DNA of 64,000 nt from CBDHFN01 sp965262605 (GTDB lineage Bacteria; Pseudomonadota; Alphaproteobacteria; JASGCL01), in contig CBDHFN010000003.1 of NCBI GenBank assembly GCA_965262605.1, positions 806,001 to 870,000 on the forward strand, read 5' to 3'. The translations under genes and the position numbers were made by a program. Shown in pieces: positions 16,309-24,486 of this stretch; within the stretch, counting starts at the first letter, position 1, and every line of letters starts with the position of its first letter. The notes under the pieces were generated by a model. The model searched no databases and was not told where the DNA came from. It saw only the letters and a list, made by a program, of their open reading frames with translations.

Positions 16309-17402
16309 TATTTTAAAAATTCTTGAAATGCCGATTCAAATTTATCAAGCCATTCGGCAGAAATAGTTTTTTGAAAAAAAGATTTTTTTAATTTTTGTTC
16401 AACATCGTCTAAATTAAAAGCGATTAAATCAATTTTGGGGATTTTCTTTAAGCCAACTTGATTGGCATGACCCAAACCAGTTTCATTATATTGTATTGCC
16501 ACCGATTGATGCGTGATGGCATTGATATAATCATAAATTTTATTATTAATTTCGTCGGTATTTTGAGAATTTGGCAAATTAACATACCCACAAACCCACG
16601 AAGTCGTCCCCTCTATATTGGCGTGTGTAAATTGCATATTATAATTTTTTTCTTTGGTATAAGCGGTGATTGCGGGGGTTGCAAATGCAAGCTGAATGTT
16701 ATTTGCCACGATTTTTTCGGATATTTCCTCCTCGCTAAATGCAATAATTGGCTGGTTTTCCTTGAATTTTTTAATAAATTCTTTGGCGGCAAGCCATTGC
16801 GATTCATTGATGTTATTGGCATCCTTTGCACCCACCGCCATTAAAGCCATGGCAATGAGATTATAAAATCCATCGGCTAAAATCGCGGTTTTTCCTTTTA
16901 ATTCTGGGTCTATGAAACTTGTTAAGCTATTTAAGTATTTTTTATCAATATTAGGGGCATAAATCATCATCGTATATCCAAAATATAATGGCACAAAATG
17001 AATTTTATTGGGCGATTGCAATGATTGTTGCGTGCGTAATTGGGGATTTAATTGCGACCAATTGGTTAATTTTGCGCTATCCCATTCTTTTATATTTAAT
17101 TGCGAAAGCCAATTATCTATATTATAACTGCAAATATTGGCAAGATGAAATTTATTGGGATTTTTCTTAACATATTCCAACGATTCCTTTTCATCCCTAA
17201 AAAATGTAAAGACTGGCGGATTTTTGTATTTTTTTGTGTATAAGTCATAAATTGGCGGGTAATCACCGCCGTCCCATTCTAAAATTTGTAATTCTTGGCT
17301 TATCGCACCATTAATACGAACGCCATTAAAGCACAATAAACTTGCACACAAAATTACCAACAATAATTTTGGTTTAAAGGGGTATTTATCCATCAACGAC
17401 AT
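16308..17402 (-). CDS. Periplasmic solute-binding protein, PotD-like (second copy)
   Basis: 364-residue extracellular binding protein with an N-terminal signal segment (KPKLLLVILCASLLCFNGV). It follows the spermidine/putrescine-type (SBP_bac) pattern: ILEWDGGDYP near the mature start, ANICSYNIDNWL, a hinge FVPLYFGYTMMIY, and a conserved tail FESAFQEFLK. It is a tandem paralogue of the upstream gene, with the same order of blocks. No permease or ATPase gene is adjacent. Coupled by TAATG to both neighbours. Confidence 0.75.
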   Translation of the reverse strand: MSLMDKYPFKPKLLLVILCASLLCFNGVRINGAISQELQILEWDGGDYPPIYDLYTKKYKNPPVFTFFRDEKESLEYVKKNPNKFHLANICSYNIDNWLSQLNIKEWDSAKLTNWSQLNPQLRTQQSLQSPNKIHFVPLYFGYTMMIYAPNIDKKYLNSLTSFIDPELKGKTAILADGFYNLIAMALMAVGAKDANNINESQWLAAKEFIKKFKENQPIIAFSEEEISEKIVANNIQLAFATPAITAYTKEKNYNMQFTHANIEGTTSWVCGYVNLPNSQNTDEINNKIYDYINAITHQSVAIQYNETGLGHANQVGLKKIPKIDLIAFNLDDVEQKLKKSFFQKTISAEWLDKFESAFQEFLK

Positions 17403-18466
17403 TATTTTATAAATTCTTGATAAGCGGCTTCAAATTTATTGCGCCATTCTTGAGAAACGGGTTTTTGGAAAAAACTAGTCTTTAAGCGGTTATCAAAATC
17501 GTCCAAGCCATATTCCAATAAATCAATTTTAGAAATTTTGCTTAATCCAACTTTATTCGCATGTCCCCAACCCCAATAATTAATCAGATAGCTGCTGACA
17601 TTTTGATGCGAAGTTGCATTAATATAATCATATGCCCTCTCATTATTTGGGTTTTTATTATTAATTAAGAAGTGTCCACAAACATATGAACTTGCGCCTT
17701 CTTGGACTTGGAAATTAAATTTAGTTTCATACCCTAAACTTGTCGCGCGAATCGCCGTATCAATGAAAGCCCATGCAATTTTTATATTTTTATCAACCAT
17801 GGCATCGGCTAATTCATTGGAAGTCGGATAAATATTCACGCCATTGGCTTTTAATTTTTTCAAAAAATCGGTGGCTTTTTGCCAATCAGTTTCATTGATA
17901 TTGGCAACATCCTTGACACCAACCGCCATTAACGCCAGCGAAATTGGTGTGTAATAACCATCAGCTATTATACCAATTTGCCCTTTTAATGCTGGATCAA
18001 TAAATGAATTTAACGATTGCAAATATTTTTTATTCGTGCCAACCTTATAAATCATCAGCGTGTAAGTAAAATAATTGGGCACCATATAAATTTGCCCATC
18101 TTGTTTCAGTGATTGCTGGTCGCGGAATGTCGGGATTATTTGATTCCAATTTTCCAATTTTAATTTATTCCAAGGCTTAATTAAGTCAGCATTTAACCAA
18201 TTATCAATATTATAACTGCAAATATTCGCGGTTAAATAAGCATCAGGATTTTCTTTAACTATTTTAAACGCAATTTCTTCGTCTTGAAAAATTTTAATTT
18301 TCGGCGCACCGCCATTTTTCTTAATGTAATTAGGGAAGAATAACGGGTCATCAAGCCCGTCCCATTCAAGCATAGAAAAATCTTGCGCGTGTATTTTTTG
18401 GGCATTAAAGCTTGCAATCATGGTGAAAACCAATGATAATATGATTAATTTGGTAATTTTATTCAT
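17402..18466 (-). CDS. Periplasmic solute-binding protein, PotD-like (first copy)
   Basis: 354 residues with a signal peptide (ITKLIILSLVFTMIASFNAQ; cleavage near IHA-Q, about residue 27). It shares with the next gene the blocks LEWDG, ANICSYNIDNWL, FIDPALKGQ and FEAAYQEFIK, so the two arose by duplication. It leads the five-gene operon. An AGAGGG ribosome site precedes ATG 18466. Two binding proteins with no transporter nearby could serve one remote ABC system with different ligands, or act as sensors; the ABC ATPase at 2942-3997 is a possible but unproven partner. Confidence 0.75.
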   Translation of the reverse strand: MNKITKLIILSLVFTMIASFNAQKIHAQDFSMLEWDGLDDPLFFPNYIKKNGGAPKIKIFQDEEIAFKIVKENPDAYLTANICSYNIDNWLNADLIKPWNKLKLENWNQIIPTFRDQQSLKQDGQIYMVPNYFTYTLMIYKVGTNKKYLQSLNSFIDPALKGQIGIIADGYYTPISLALMAVGVKDVANINETDWQKATDFLKKLKANGVNIYPTSNELADAMVDKNIKIAWAFIDTAIRATSLGYETKFNFQVQEGASSYVCGHFLINNKNPNNERAYDYINATSHQNVSSYLINYWGWGHANKVGLSKISKIDLLEYGLDDFDNRLKTSFFQKPVSQEWRNKFEAAYQEFIK

Positions 18467-18494
18467 TTTGCCCTCTCAAATTATGATTTTTTTA

Positions 18495-18523
18495 TAAATA
18501 CCTAAAATCATACGAATTTGCAA
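18495..18523 (-). promoter_or_regulatory. Promoter of the binding-protein/sugar operon
   Basis: Minus strand TTGCAA (18523-18518), 17-nt spacer, TATTTA (18500-18495). Leader of about 25 nt with an AGAGGG ribosome site. Confidence 0.45.
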
Positions 18524-18559
18524 GGATTTTTTTATTTTTTTTCAATTTTTTAAGTGATT

Positions 18560-19042
18560 TTATTTTGATTTTAAGATTGTCAGAAAAAAAACTATAAAAA
18601 TCCCAGAAATAAGCAGGCTTACGCTATAATTTAACAATAAATTGCCGATATTATCAAAACCATTGGGAATTAAATCCAAACAAAATATTAACAAGGCATT
18701 AATTATAAATATTTTAACGCCATTTTGCAACCAAGCAATTTTTTGCGGGGAATGAAAAATATATATAACCAATAAACTTACGGAACTTATGCCAATATAT
18801 TCGCTATCTTTCACAATATCCATGATGAATCCCAAAATAAATATTGCCACGGGTGATAAAATAATTGGGGTATTTATAATAAATATAATGGTTAAAATTA
18901 AGCTAATGCTGGGCATAAATAAACCTAAATATTTAATCGGTATAATGGCGACATCAAGGCAAATTGCCAAAATTATCAGCAATATAATGAAATACCTATA
19001 TAATTTATGGGTTTGCCATGATTTAAAATTTATTTTCCCCAT
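18560..19042 (-). CDS. MreD-like membrane protein
   Basis: 160-residue, highly hydrophobic protein with about five membrane helices. The loop-helix block GFIMDIVKDSEYIGISSVSLLVIY resembles the MreD core (GxxxDxxxxxxxG, then a helix). MreD is an inner-membrane part of the rod-shape elongasome. It lies 4 nt after the Sel1 gene in the glmU-glmS-Sel1 operon, whose products make peptidoglycan precursors; this supports a cell-wall role. mreB and mreC are not nearby, which is unusual. The sequence is divergent, so MreD is probable rather than certain. Confidence 0.5.
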   Translation of the reverse strand: MGKINFKSWQTHKLYRYFIILLIILAICLDVAIIPIKYLGLFMPSISLILTIIFIINTPIILSPVAIFILGFIMDIVKDSEYIGISSVSLLVIYIFHSPQKIAWLQNGVKIFIINALLIFCLDLIPNGFDNIGNLLLNYSVSLLISGIFIVFFLTILKSK

Positions 19043-19046
19043 GGTA

Positions 19047-19940
19047 TTAACGAATAATTGCCCGCGGCAATCGCTGAATTGTTTTTAAATAAAGATCCTC
19101 AGTATAACGGCGATTCGGCAAGTTTGAAGTAAGCTCGTTAAGGGTGGTGATTAAAGATTCATTGCCATTGGTAACCGCAATTTTTAACCAAATATAGGCT
19201 CTGTCCATATCTTGTTTAATGCTATTGCTTTTATAAAAAGTCAAACCAAGTAATGATTGCGCGGCTACTATGCCATTATTCGCGGCAATGATTAAGGCTT
19301 GCACGCCTAAATTATCATTTTTCGGCGTGCCAAGTCCGCGCAAATACATTAAGCCAAGATAATAAGACCCAAGGGGTTCATTTTTTTCAAATGCGGCTTT
19401 CGCAAATTTAAAGGCTATGCTGTAATCCGCTGGAACATGGACACCAGAATAATAATATTCTGCCAACAAACCCTTAGCTTCGGCATTACCCAAATCAGAC
19501 GCATTGCCCAAATATTTTATGGCTAATTTGTGATTTACTTCGCCAAAACTTGTGGTCGTATATAATTTTGCCAGCGTTAAAATCGCTTCATCATCGCCGG
19601 TTTCCGCAACAGAAGTATATAATTCAATCGCTTTTGGAATATTTTTTGGCACAACAATGCCATTTAAATAAAATCTTGCAAGGGCTAAAATAGCTTGATT
19701 ATTGCCCTGCTGGGCGGCTAATAAATACCATTTTAAGGCTAATTTAGGGTTGTTATTGATTAAAACGCCATCAATTTCCACGGGCACGCCGTCTTCGTAT
19801 AATTTTCCCAAAGTATATTGAAAATCTGCCGAGGCATTTGTTTCGTATTTTTTTAAGCTTTGCGCATTAATTGGGTTTGCCAAAATCAAAATTAAGACAT
19901 AAAAAATAAAAAATAAATTTTTATGTAAACTTAATTTCAT
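19047..19940 (-). CDS. Secreted Sel1-repeat protein
   Basis: 297 residues, with a signal peptide (HKNLFFIFYVLILILANPINA-Q, about residue 26). About five Sel1-like repeats follow, with the classic A-x-x-W/Y-x-x-A-A-x-x-G-N/D-x-x-A pattern (for example ALKWYLLAAQQGNNQAI, IKYLGNASDLGNAEA, YLGLMYLRGLGTPK). Sel1 proteins are scaffolds for protein contacts, often at the envelope. It sits 21 nt after glmS and 4 nt before the mreD-like gene. A related Sel1 gene lies at 39527-40591. Confidence 0.85.
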   Translation of the reverse strand: MKLSLHKNLFFIFYVLILILANPINAQSLKKYETNASADFQYTLGKLYEDGVPVEIDGVLINNNPKLALKWYLLAAQQGNNQAILALARFYLNGIVVPKNIPKAIELYTSVAETGDDEAILTLAKLYTTTSFGEVNHKLAIKYLGNASDLGNAEAKGLLAEYYYSGVHVPADYSIAFKFAKAAFEKNEPLGSYYLGLMYLRGLGTPKNDNLGVQALIIAANNGIVAAQSLLGLTFYKSNSIKQDMDRAYIWLKIAVTNGNESLITTLNELTSNLPNRRYTEDLYLKTIQRLPRAIIR

Positions 19941-19961
19941 TATAATTCCTTTTTGCCATAA

Positions 19962-21797
19962 TTATTCAACCGTTACGCTCTTGGCAAGATTGCGCGGTTG
20001 GTCTACATCTGTTCCTTTTAGAATGGCGGTATGATAAGCGATTAATTGAATTGGAATTGCGCTTATTAATGGCGAAATAAAATGATGATGATTCGGAACA
20101 ATATACGATAAGGTTAATTGTAGGCGATTTTTTAATTTTTTCTCGCCAGATTGCGAAGTAATTGCAATGATTTGCGCCCCCCTTGCCACCGCTTCTTGAA
20201 GATTTGATGCGGTTTTTTCAAACCATTCATCATCGGGAATAATGGCAATAATCGGTGAATTTTTTTCAATTAAAGCAATGGGACCATGTTTCATTTCGCC
20301 CGCGGCGTATGCTTCGGCATGGATATAGGAAATTTCTTTTAATTTTAACGCACCTTCAAGGGCGATGGGATAAGATACCCCGCGCCCTAAATATAATACA
20401 TGAGAATATTGGGCAAGAATTTGCGCGATAGCATGGGCTTGCGCCTCATGTTGCAGGGTTTCTGCGATTAAGCTAGGAGTTTGGCTTAAAATCATCGTTA
20501 ATTCTTGGGCAAATTCTTGGGATATTGTTTGTTTTTGCACCCCCATATTAATCAAAAACCCTGCTAATAACGCAAGCTGAGTCGTAAATGCCTTGGTGGA
20601 AGCAACACCAATTTCTGGACCAGCTTTGGTTAAAAAATGCAATTGCGCTAATCTTGCGATGGAGCTTTGGGCAACATTAACAATCGCGCTGGTGGTAATA
20701 TTGGCTTTTTGCATATATTTAAGTGCCTCTAAACTATCCATTGTTTCGCCCGATTGACTGACAATCAAGCCGATTGAATCATGGGTAATCGGTGGCTGGC
20801 GATAGCGAAATTCGGACGCAACATCACATTCCATGGGAATTTTCATATAATATTCTGACCAAAATTTGGCGACTAAACCCGCATAAAATGCCGTGCCACA
20901 AGCACTAAAAATAATGCGGTTAATTTTTTGCCAATTTATAATTTGATTATCATCAAAATGGCAAGTCATTTGCGATTGATTTATAATTGCGTGCAAAGTT
21001 GCCCCAACCACTGATGGTTGTTCGTAAATTTCCTTTTGCATATAATGCTGATAATTACCCTTGCCCATTAAAATATTTGATGCTGATGAAGTAATAAATG
21101 CCCGTTTCGTTGCGTGAAAATTTTTATCATAAAATTCAATATTATCACGGCTTATAACCACTAAATCATCTTCGTCAAGATAAGCAATTTTATTGGTTAA
21201 ATGCGCCATAGATAACGCATCAGACCCAAAATAATTACCATCATCGCCCATGCCAACCGCCAAAGGTGAGCCACGGCGCATACCAATTAATAAATTATCA
21301 TTATCCAAAAACGCCACGACAAAAGCAAACGCGCCTTCAAGCTTGGGAATAATATTTTGCACGGCTTGTTTGGGTTGAAAACCCAATTCAATTTGTTCGG
21401 TAATTAAATAAACTAAAACTTCGCTGTCGGTTTGTGATGAAAATTGGCTTAAATATTTTGTCGGCAATGATGCCTTTAATTCTAAATAATTTTCAATAAT
21501 GCCATTATGCACCAAGGCAATTTTTTCGCTGATATGCGGATGGGCGTTTTCTTCGTTCGCGATGCCATGGGTTGCCCATCTTGTATGCCCAATGCCAATC
21601 GGTGCATTAATCGGGTTTGCCTGCATCACGGATTTAAGATTTTTTAATTTGCCCGCGGCGCGCACGCGTTTAAATTGGTGATTATCAATGACGGCGATGC
21701 CTGCTGAATCATAACCGCGATATTCTAATCGTTGTAAGCCTTCGTATATTTGCTCAACAATCGGGTTTTTTGCCACAATACCAATAATTCCACACAT
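19962..21797 (-). CDS. glmS: Glucosamine-fructose-6-phosphate aminotransferase
   Basis: 611 residues. The mature N-terminus must be MCGIIGIV, with Cys2 as glutaminase nucleophile, so ATG 21797 is the start although the open frame extends 11 codons further. The N-terminal Ntn glutamine amidotransferase domain (1 to about 230; GHTRWATHG) is followed by two SIS domains (about 290-600; SQSGETMDSLEAL, STKAFTTQ) and ends in the family's DQPRNLAKSVTVE. It makes glucosamine-6-phosphate, the first hexosamine of cell-wall synthesis. One nt after glmU. Confidence 0.96.
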   Translation of the reverse strand: MCGIIGIVAKNPIVEQIYEGLQRLEYRGYDSAGIAVIDNHQFKRVRAAGKLKNLKSVMQANPINAPIGIGHTRWATHGIANEENAHPHISEKIALVHNGIIENYLELKASLPTKYLSQFSSQTDSEVLVYLITEQIELGFQPKQAVQNIIPKLEGAFAFVVAFLDNDNLLIGMRRGSPLAVGMGDDGNYFGSDALSMAHLTNKIAYLDEDDLVVISRDNIEFYDKNFHATKRAFITSSASNILMGKGNYQHYMQKEIYEQPSVVGATLHAIINQSQMTCHFDDNQIINWQKINRIIFSACGTAFYAGLVAKFWSEYYMKIPMECDVASEFRYRQPPITHDSIGLIVSQSGETMDSLEALKYMQKANITTSAIVNVAQSSIARLAQLHFLTKAGPEIGVASTKAFTTQLALLAGFLINMGVQKQTISQEFAQELTMILSQTPSLIAETLQHEAQAHAIAQILAQYSHVLYLGRGVSYPIALEGALKLKEISYIHAEAYAAGEMKHGPIALIEKNSPIIAIIPDDEWFEKTASNLQEAVARGAQIIAITSQSGEKKLKNRLQLTLSYIVPNHHHFISPLISAIPIQLIAYHTAILKGTDVDQPRNLAKSVTVE

Positions 21798-21798
21798 A

Positions 21799-23103
21799 TT
21801 ATTTATCCTTTGGTTTTGAGTAATTTTCAATATTCACTTGCCTAGCGCGTCCAACACCTAGGGCACGGGCGGGAACTGGCTTAACAATCACGCTGCCTGC
21901 GCCAATAACGGCATTATCATTAATGGTAATGGGCGCAACTAAGGCACTATTTGAGCCAATAAAGACATTTTCGCCAATGATGGTTTTATGTTTAAGCTTG
22001 CCATCATAATTGCAAGTAATCGTGCCCGCGCCAATATTGGTTTTTTGTCCAATTTGGGCATCACCGATATAGCTTAAATGGTTAATTTTCGCGCCCGTGT
22101 GAATTTGCGAATTTTTAATTTCCACAAAATTACCAATATGCGCCCCGCTGGCAATTTCGCTATGGGGGCGAATCCGTGCATATGGACCAATCACGCAATT
22201 TGCGCCGATTTTGCACGATTCTAAATATGAAAAAGCCCGAATTTGACAAAATTCGGCAATTTCAACGCCAACGCCAAAATGCACGCAAGGTTCAATAACG
22301 CAATCAGGCGCGATTTTCGTATCATGCGATAAAAATACAGAATCAGGGTCAATCATGCGCACGCCCGCTTGCATCAAGGCGCGTCTTTGGCGATTTTGCC
22401 AATATTTTTCGCAAATTGCCAATTCTTCTTGGCTATTAACGCCTTGTAATTCCTCGTTTTCACCGATAACATACCCGCATTCATGCCCAAGTTGCACGGC
22501 ATGCTTAATTAAATCCGTTAAATAATATTCGCCCGCTTGATTATCATTGGTAATTAACGGCAGAATTTTGCTTAAAACTTGCGATTTAACCGCCATGACA
22601 CCAGAATTACAAAGGTTAATTTGTAATTGTTCCGCGCTGGCATCTTTGGCTTCAACAATGGCTTGCAAGCGATTATCGGCGACAATTAAACGCCCTAATT
22701 GCGCGGGATTTTCGGGCAAGAATCCTAAAACCGCGCAATCGGCGCCATTTTCAATGTAAGCGCATAATTTTTGTAATGTATTTTGGCTTATCAAAGGCGT
22801 ATCAGCGTATAAAATTAAGACTATATCGCTCGAATCTTGACGGGCTTTTTGCCAACCAAGGCTGGTGGCATGGGCGGTGCCTAATTGGGGTTCTTGAATG
22901 GCGTAATTTTCAAAACATGCGACAATTTGTGGGTTATTGGCAACCACGCCAATAATTTGTTTAGAGCCAATATCATGCGCCGTATTAATACCATGGCGCA
23001 CCAACGCCAAACCCGCCAAAGGATGTAAAACTTTGGGTAATTGCGATTTCATGCGCGTGCCTTTGCCCGCACTTAAAATAATAGTCGTAATATTTTTTGT
23101 CAT
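21799..23103 (-). CDS. glmU: Bifunctional GlcN-1-P acetyltransferase/UDP-GlcNAc pyrophosphorylase
   Basis: 434 residues (start MTKN at 23103; an ATG six codons upstream is possible but unusual). N-terminal uridylyltransferase domain with LSAGKGTRMKS and KVLHPLAG; C-terminal left-handed beta-helix acetyltransferase of hexapeptide repeats from about 240, with GNFVEIKNSQI, NHLSYIGDAQIG and GAGTITCNYDG. It makes UDP-GlcNAc. Slightly shorter than the E. coli enzyme. First gene of the leftward glmU-glmS-Sel1-mreD-like operon. Confidence 0.95.
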   Translation of the reverse strand: MTKNITTIILSAGKGTRMKSQLPKVLHPLAGLALVRHGINTAHDIGSKQIIGVVANNPQIVACFENYAIQEPQLGTAHATSLGWQKARQDSSDIVLILYADTPLISQNTLQKLCAYIENGADCAVLGFLPENPAQLGRLIVADNRLQAIVEAKDASAEQLQINLCNSGVMAVKSQVLSKILPLITNDNQAGEYYLTDLIKHAVQLGHECGYVIGENEELQGVNSQEELAICEKYWQNRQRRALMQAGVRMIDPDSVFLSHDTKIAPDCVIEPCVHFGVGVEIAEFCQIRAFSYLESCKIGANCVIGPYARIRPHSEIASGAHIGNFVEIKNSQIHTGAKINHLSYIGDAQIGQKTNIGAGTITCNYDGKLKHKTIIGENVFIGSNSALVAPITINDNAVIGAGSVIVKPVPARALGVGRARQVNIENYSKPKDK

Positions 23104-23208
23104 TAAAATTACCATTGGCAAATTTTAAAATTTTTTCAAGCTTAATTTTATTAAGAAAAATTAATTTGGGCAAATTGGGCGTTTTTTAATAAATACTAAA
23201 ATAAGTGC

Positions 23209-23237
23209 TTGACAATTTAAATAAGTGATGCTATTTT
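23209..23237 (+). promoter_or_regulatory. Promoter of a small unknown gene
   Basis: TTGACA (23209-23214), 17-nt spacer, TATTTT (23232-23237). Predicted start about 23244, with a leader of about 25 nt to ATG 23269. Confidence 0.6.
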
Positions 23238-23268
23238 TTGTATTAGAGAATGAAAATTATGAGAACCC

Positions 23269-23475
23269 ATGGCAGAAAAAATATCTGAATATGTAAAGGC
23301 ACTTGAACGGCTAACCAGTGATGGTTCTGTATTGGAAACTATTATTTGCGATACAGATGGATATGAGCATAATTTAACTGATGAACAATTAGACAAAAAA
23401 TTTGCTAAGGCTTTAAATGAATTTCTTGATGAAATTGAACGCGGCAATTATCAGCAAGAAGATTTAGATAATTAA
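23269..23475 (+). CDS. Small acidic protein, unknown function
   Basis: 68 residues, strongly acidic (many Asp/Glu), with two predicted helices (ISEYVKALERL and EQLDKKFAKALNEFLDEIERG). No signal peptide or membrane segment. It has its own strong promoter and stands between the divergent glmU operon and the thioredoxin genes. I do not recognise the family. A 36-codon frame begins in its stop codon (TAATG). Size and charge would suit an antitoxin, but there is no other support. Confidence 0.55.
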   Translation: MAEKISEYVKALERLTSDGSVLETIICDTDGYEHNLTDEQLDKKFAKALNEFLDEIERGNYQQEDLDN

Positions 23476-23585
23476 TGTTGCGACCGAATATTACCAATCG
23501 CGGTATGGTTCACGGGCTTTATAATCAAAATCTGACGAATGGATTTTATTCAATATATTGGTATTTTAATTATAAATCTCCTTGA
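23475..23585 (+). CDS. Very small reading frame coupled to the acidic protein gene
   Basis: 36 codons from ATG 23475 (TAATG overlap with the preceding stop), ending in TGA inside the next promoter. The product would be polar and aromatic-rich, with 5 Tyr and 1 Trp. It could be a remnant of a longer second gene or chance; I recognise no family and see no strong ribosome site. Confidence 0.2.
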   Translation: MLRPNITNRGMVHGLYNQNLTNGFYSIYWYFNYKSP

Positions 23586-23610
23586 CAAATGGGCGTAAAT
23601 ACATTAATGT
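23582..23610 (+). promoter_or_regulatory. Promoter of the thioredoxin-CcdA operon
   Basis: TTGACA (23582-23587), 17-nt spacer, TAATGT (23605-23610); leader of about 50 nt with a GAGGAAA ribosome site before ATG 23669. Confidence 0.5.
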
Positions 23611-23668
23611 TAAAATACAAATTTGATGAAATTCACCCATCAAGATTGAGGAAAATCAAGCATAAATC

Positions 23669-24106
23669 ATGGCAAGAAACAATATATTTAAGATAGTTTT
23701 TTTGAGTTTAGCGTTATTAATGGCTCATACCCCTATGGGGTTATTATGGGGCGGTGGCAAATTGCATGCTTTAAATCTTATGGATTATGAACCAGATATT
23801 TTAAAAAAATTAAATGCCGAAGGCAAACCATTTTTTCTGCATTTTTATGCTGATTGGTGCCCGACTTGCCGTGTGCAAAGCAATATGTTGCATAAAATAA
23901 CCACGGATGCTGATTTAAACTCTCAGAATCCTTTTGTTGTTTTAGTTGTTAATATTGACGAAGAACCCGAATTAAAAGCAAAATTTAGCGTTCAATCTCA
24001 ATCAGTTTTAATTGCAATAAAAAATGATAAAATCATTAAAAAATCTATATCAGACACGAATTTCAATAACATCATCAAATTTTTACAAGAAAATGGTAAA
24101 TTATGA
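23669..24106 (+). CDS. Exported thioredoxin-fold protein with CPTC active site (first of two)
   Basis: 145 residues. An N-terminal hydrophobic segment (IFKIVFLSLALLMAHTPMGLL) serves as signal or anchor, followed by a thioredoxin fold with the active site HFYADWCPTCR (C64, C67). The cis-Pro loop region is SQSVLIAIKN, and no proline is evident there, which is unusual. It overlaps the next gene by 4 nt and precedes a CcdA-type electron carrier, so it is likely a periplasmic thiol reductant. DsbD-gamma-like proteins are the nearest model. Confidence 0.8.
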   Translation: MARNNIFKIVFLSLALLMAHTPMGLLWGGGKLHALNLMDYEPDILKKLNAEGKPFFLHFYADWCPTCRVQSNMLHKITTDADLNSQNPFVVLVVNIDEEPELKAKFSVQSQSVLIAIKNDKIIKKSISDTNFNNIIKFLQENGKL

Positions 24107-24486
24107 TTAAAATATTATCCCTATTTTTAACTTTGTTTGTTAGCAATATGGCTTTGGCTTTGGAATATATTCCTTATAATGCTGAAAAAGAGCAAGAGTT
24201 AATTAAATCTGGTGAGGTTTATTATTTGCATTTTTATGCTGATTGGTGTCCGACATGCCGTGGACAAATCGCGATTTTTGATAAATTTAAAAATGATTCC
24301 GCGGTTAACAAAGAATTAACTGGTGTCATTCTGGCGGTAAATTATGATACGGCGGTGGAATTAAAGAAAAAACATAAGATTTTTACGCAAACTATTTTGG
24401 TTAGCCTTCAAGGCGAAAAAGAAATTTATCGTTCAGTCAATCAAACCGACCCATTTAAATTAAAGGTGCAATTGGGCACAAGATAA
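24103..24486 (+). CDS. Exported thioredoxin-fold protein with CPTC active site (second of two)
   Basis: 127 residues, with a signal peptide (IKILSLFLTLFVSNMALA-L, about residue 19) and the active site HFYADWCPTCRGQ (C49, C52). The block around the active site is nearly identical to that in the preceding gene, showing a tandem duplication followed by divergence. It ends 1 nt into the CcdA gene start. The pair may pass electrons to different periplasmic targets. Confidence 0.82.
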   Translation: MIKILSLFLTLFVSNMALALEYIPYNAEKEQELIKSGEVYYLHFYADWCPTCRGQIAIFDKFKNDSAVNKELTGVILAVNYDTAVELKKKHKIFTQTILVSLQGEKEIYRSVNQTDPFKLKVQLGTR

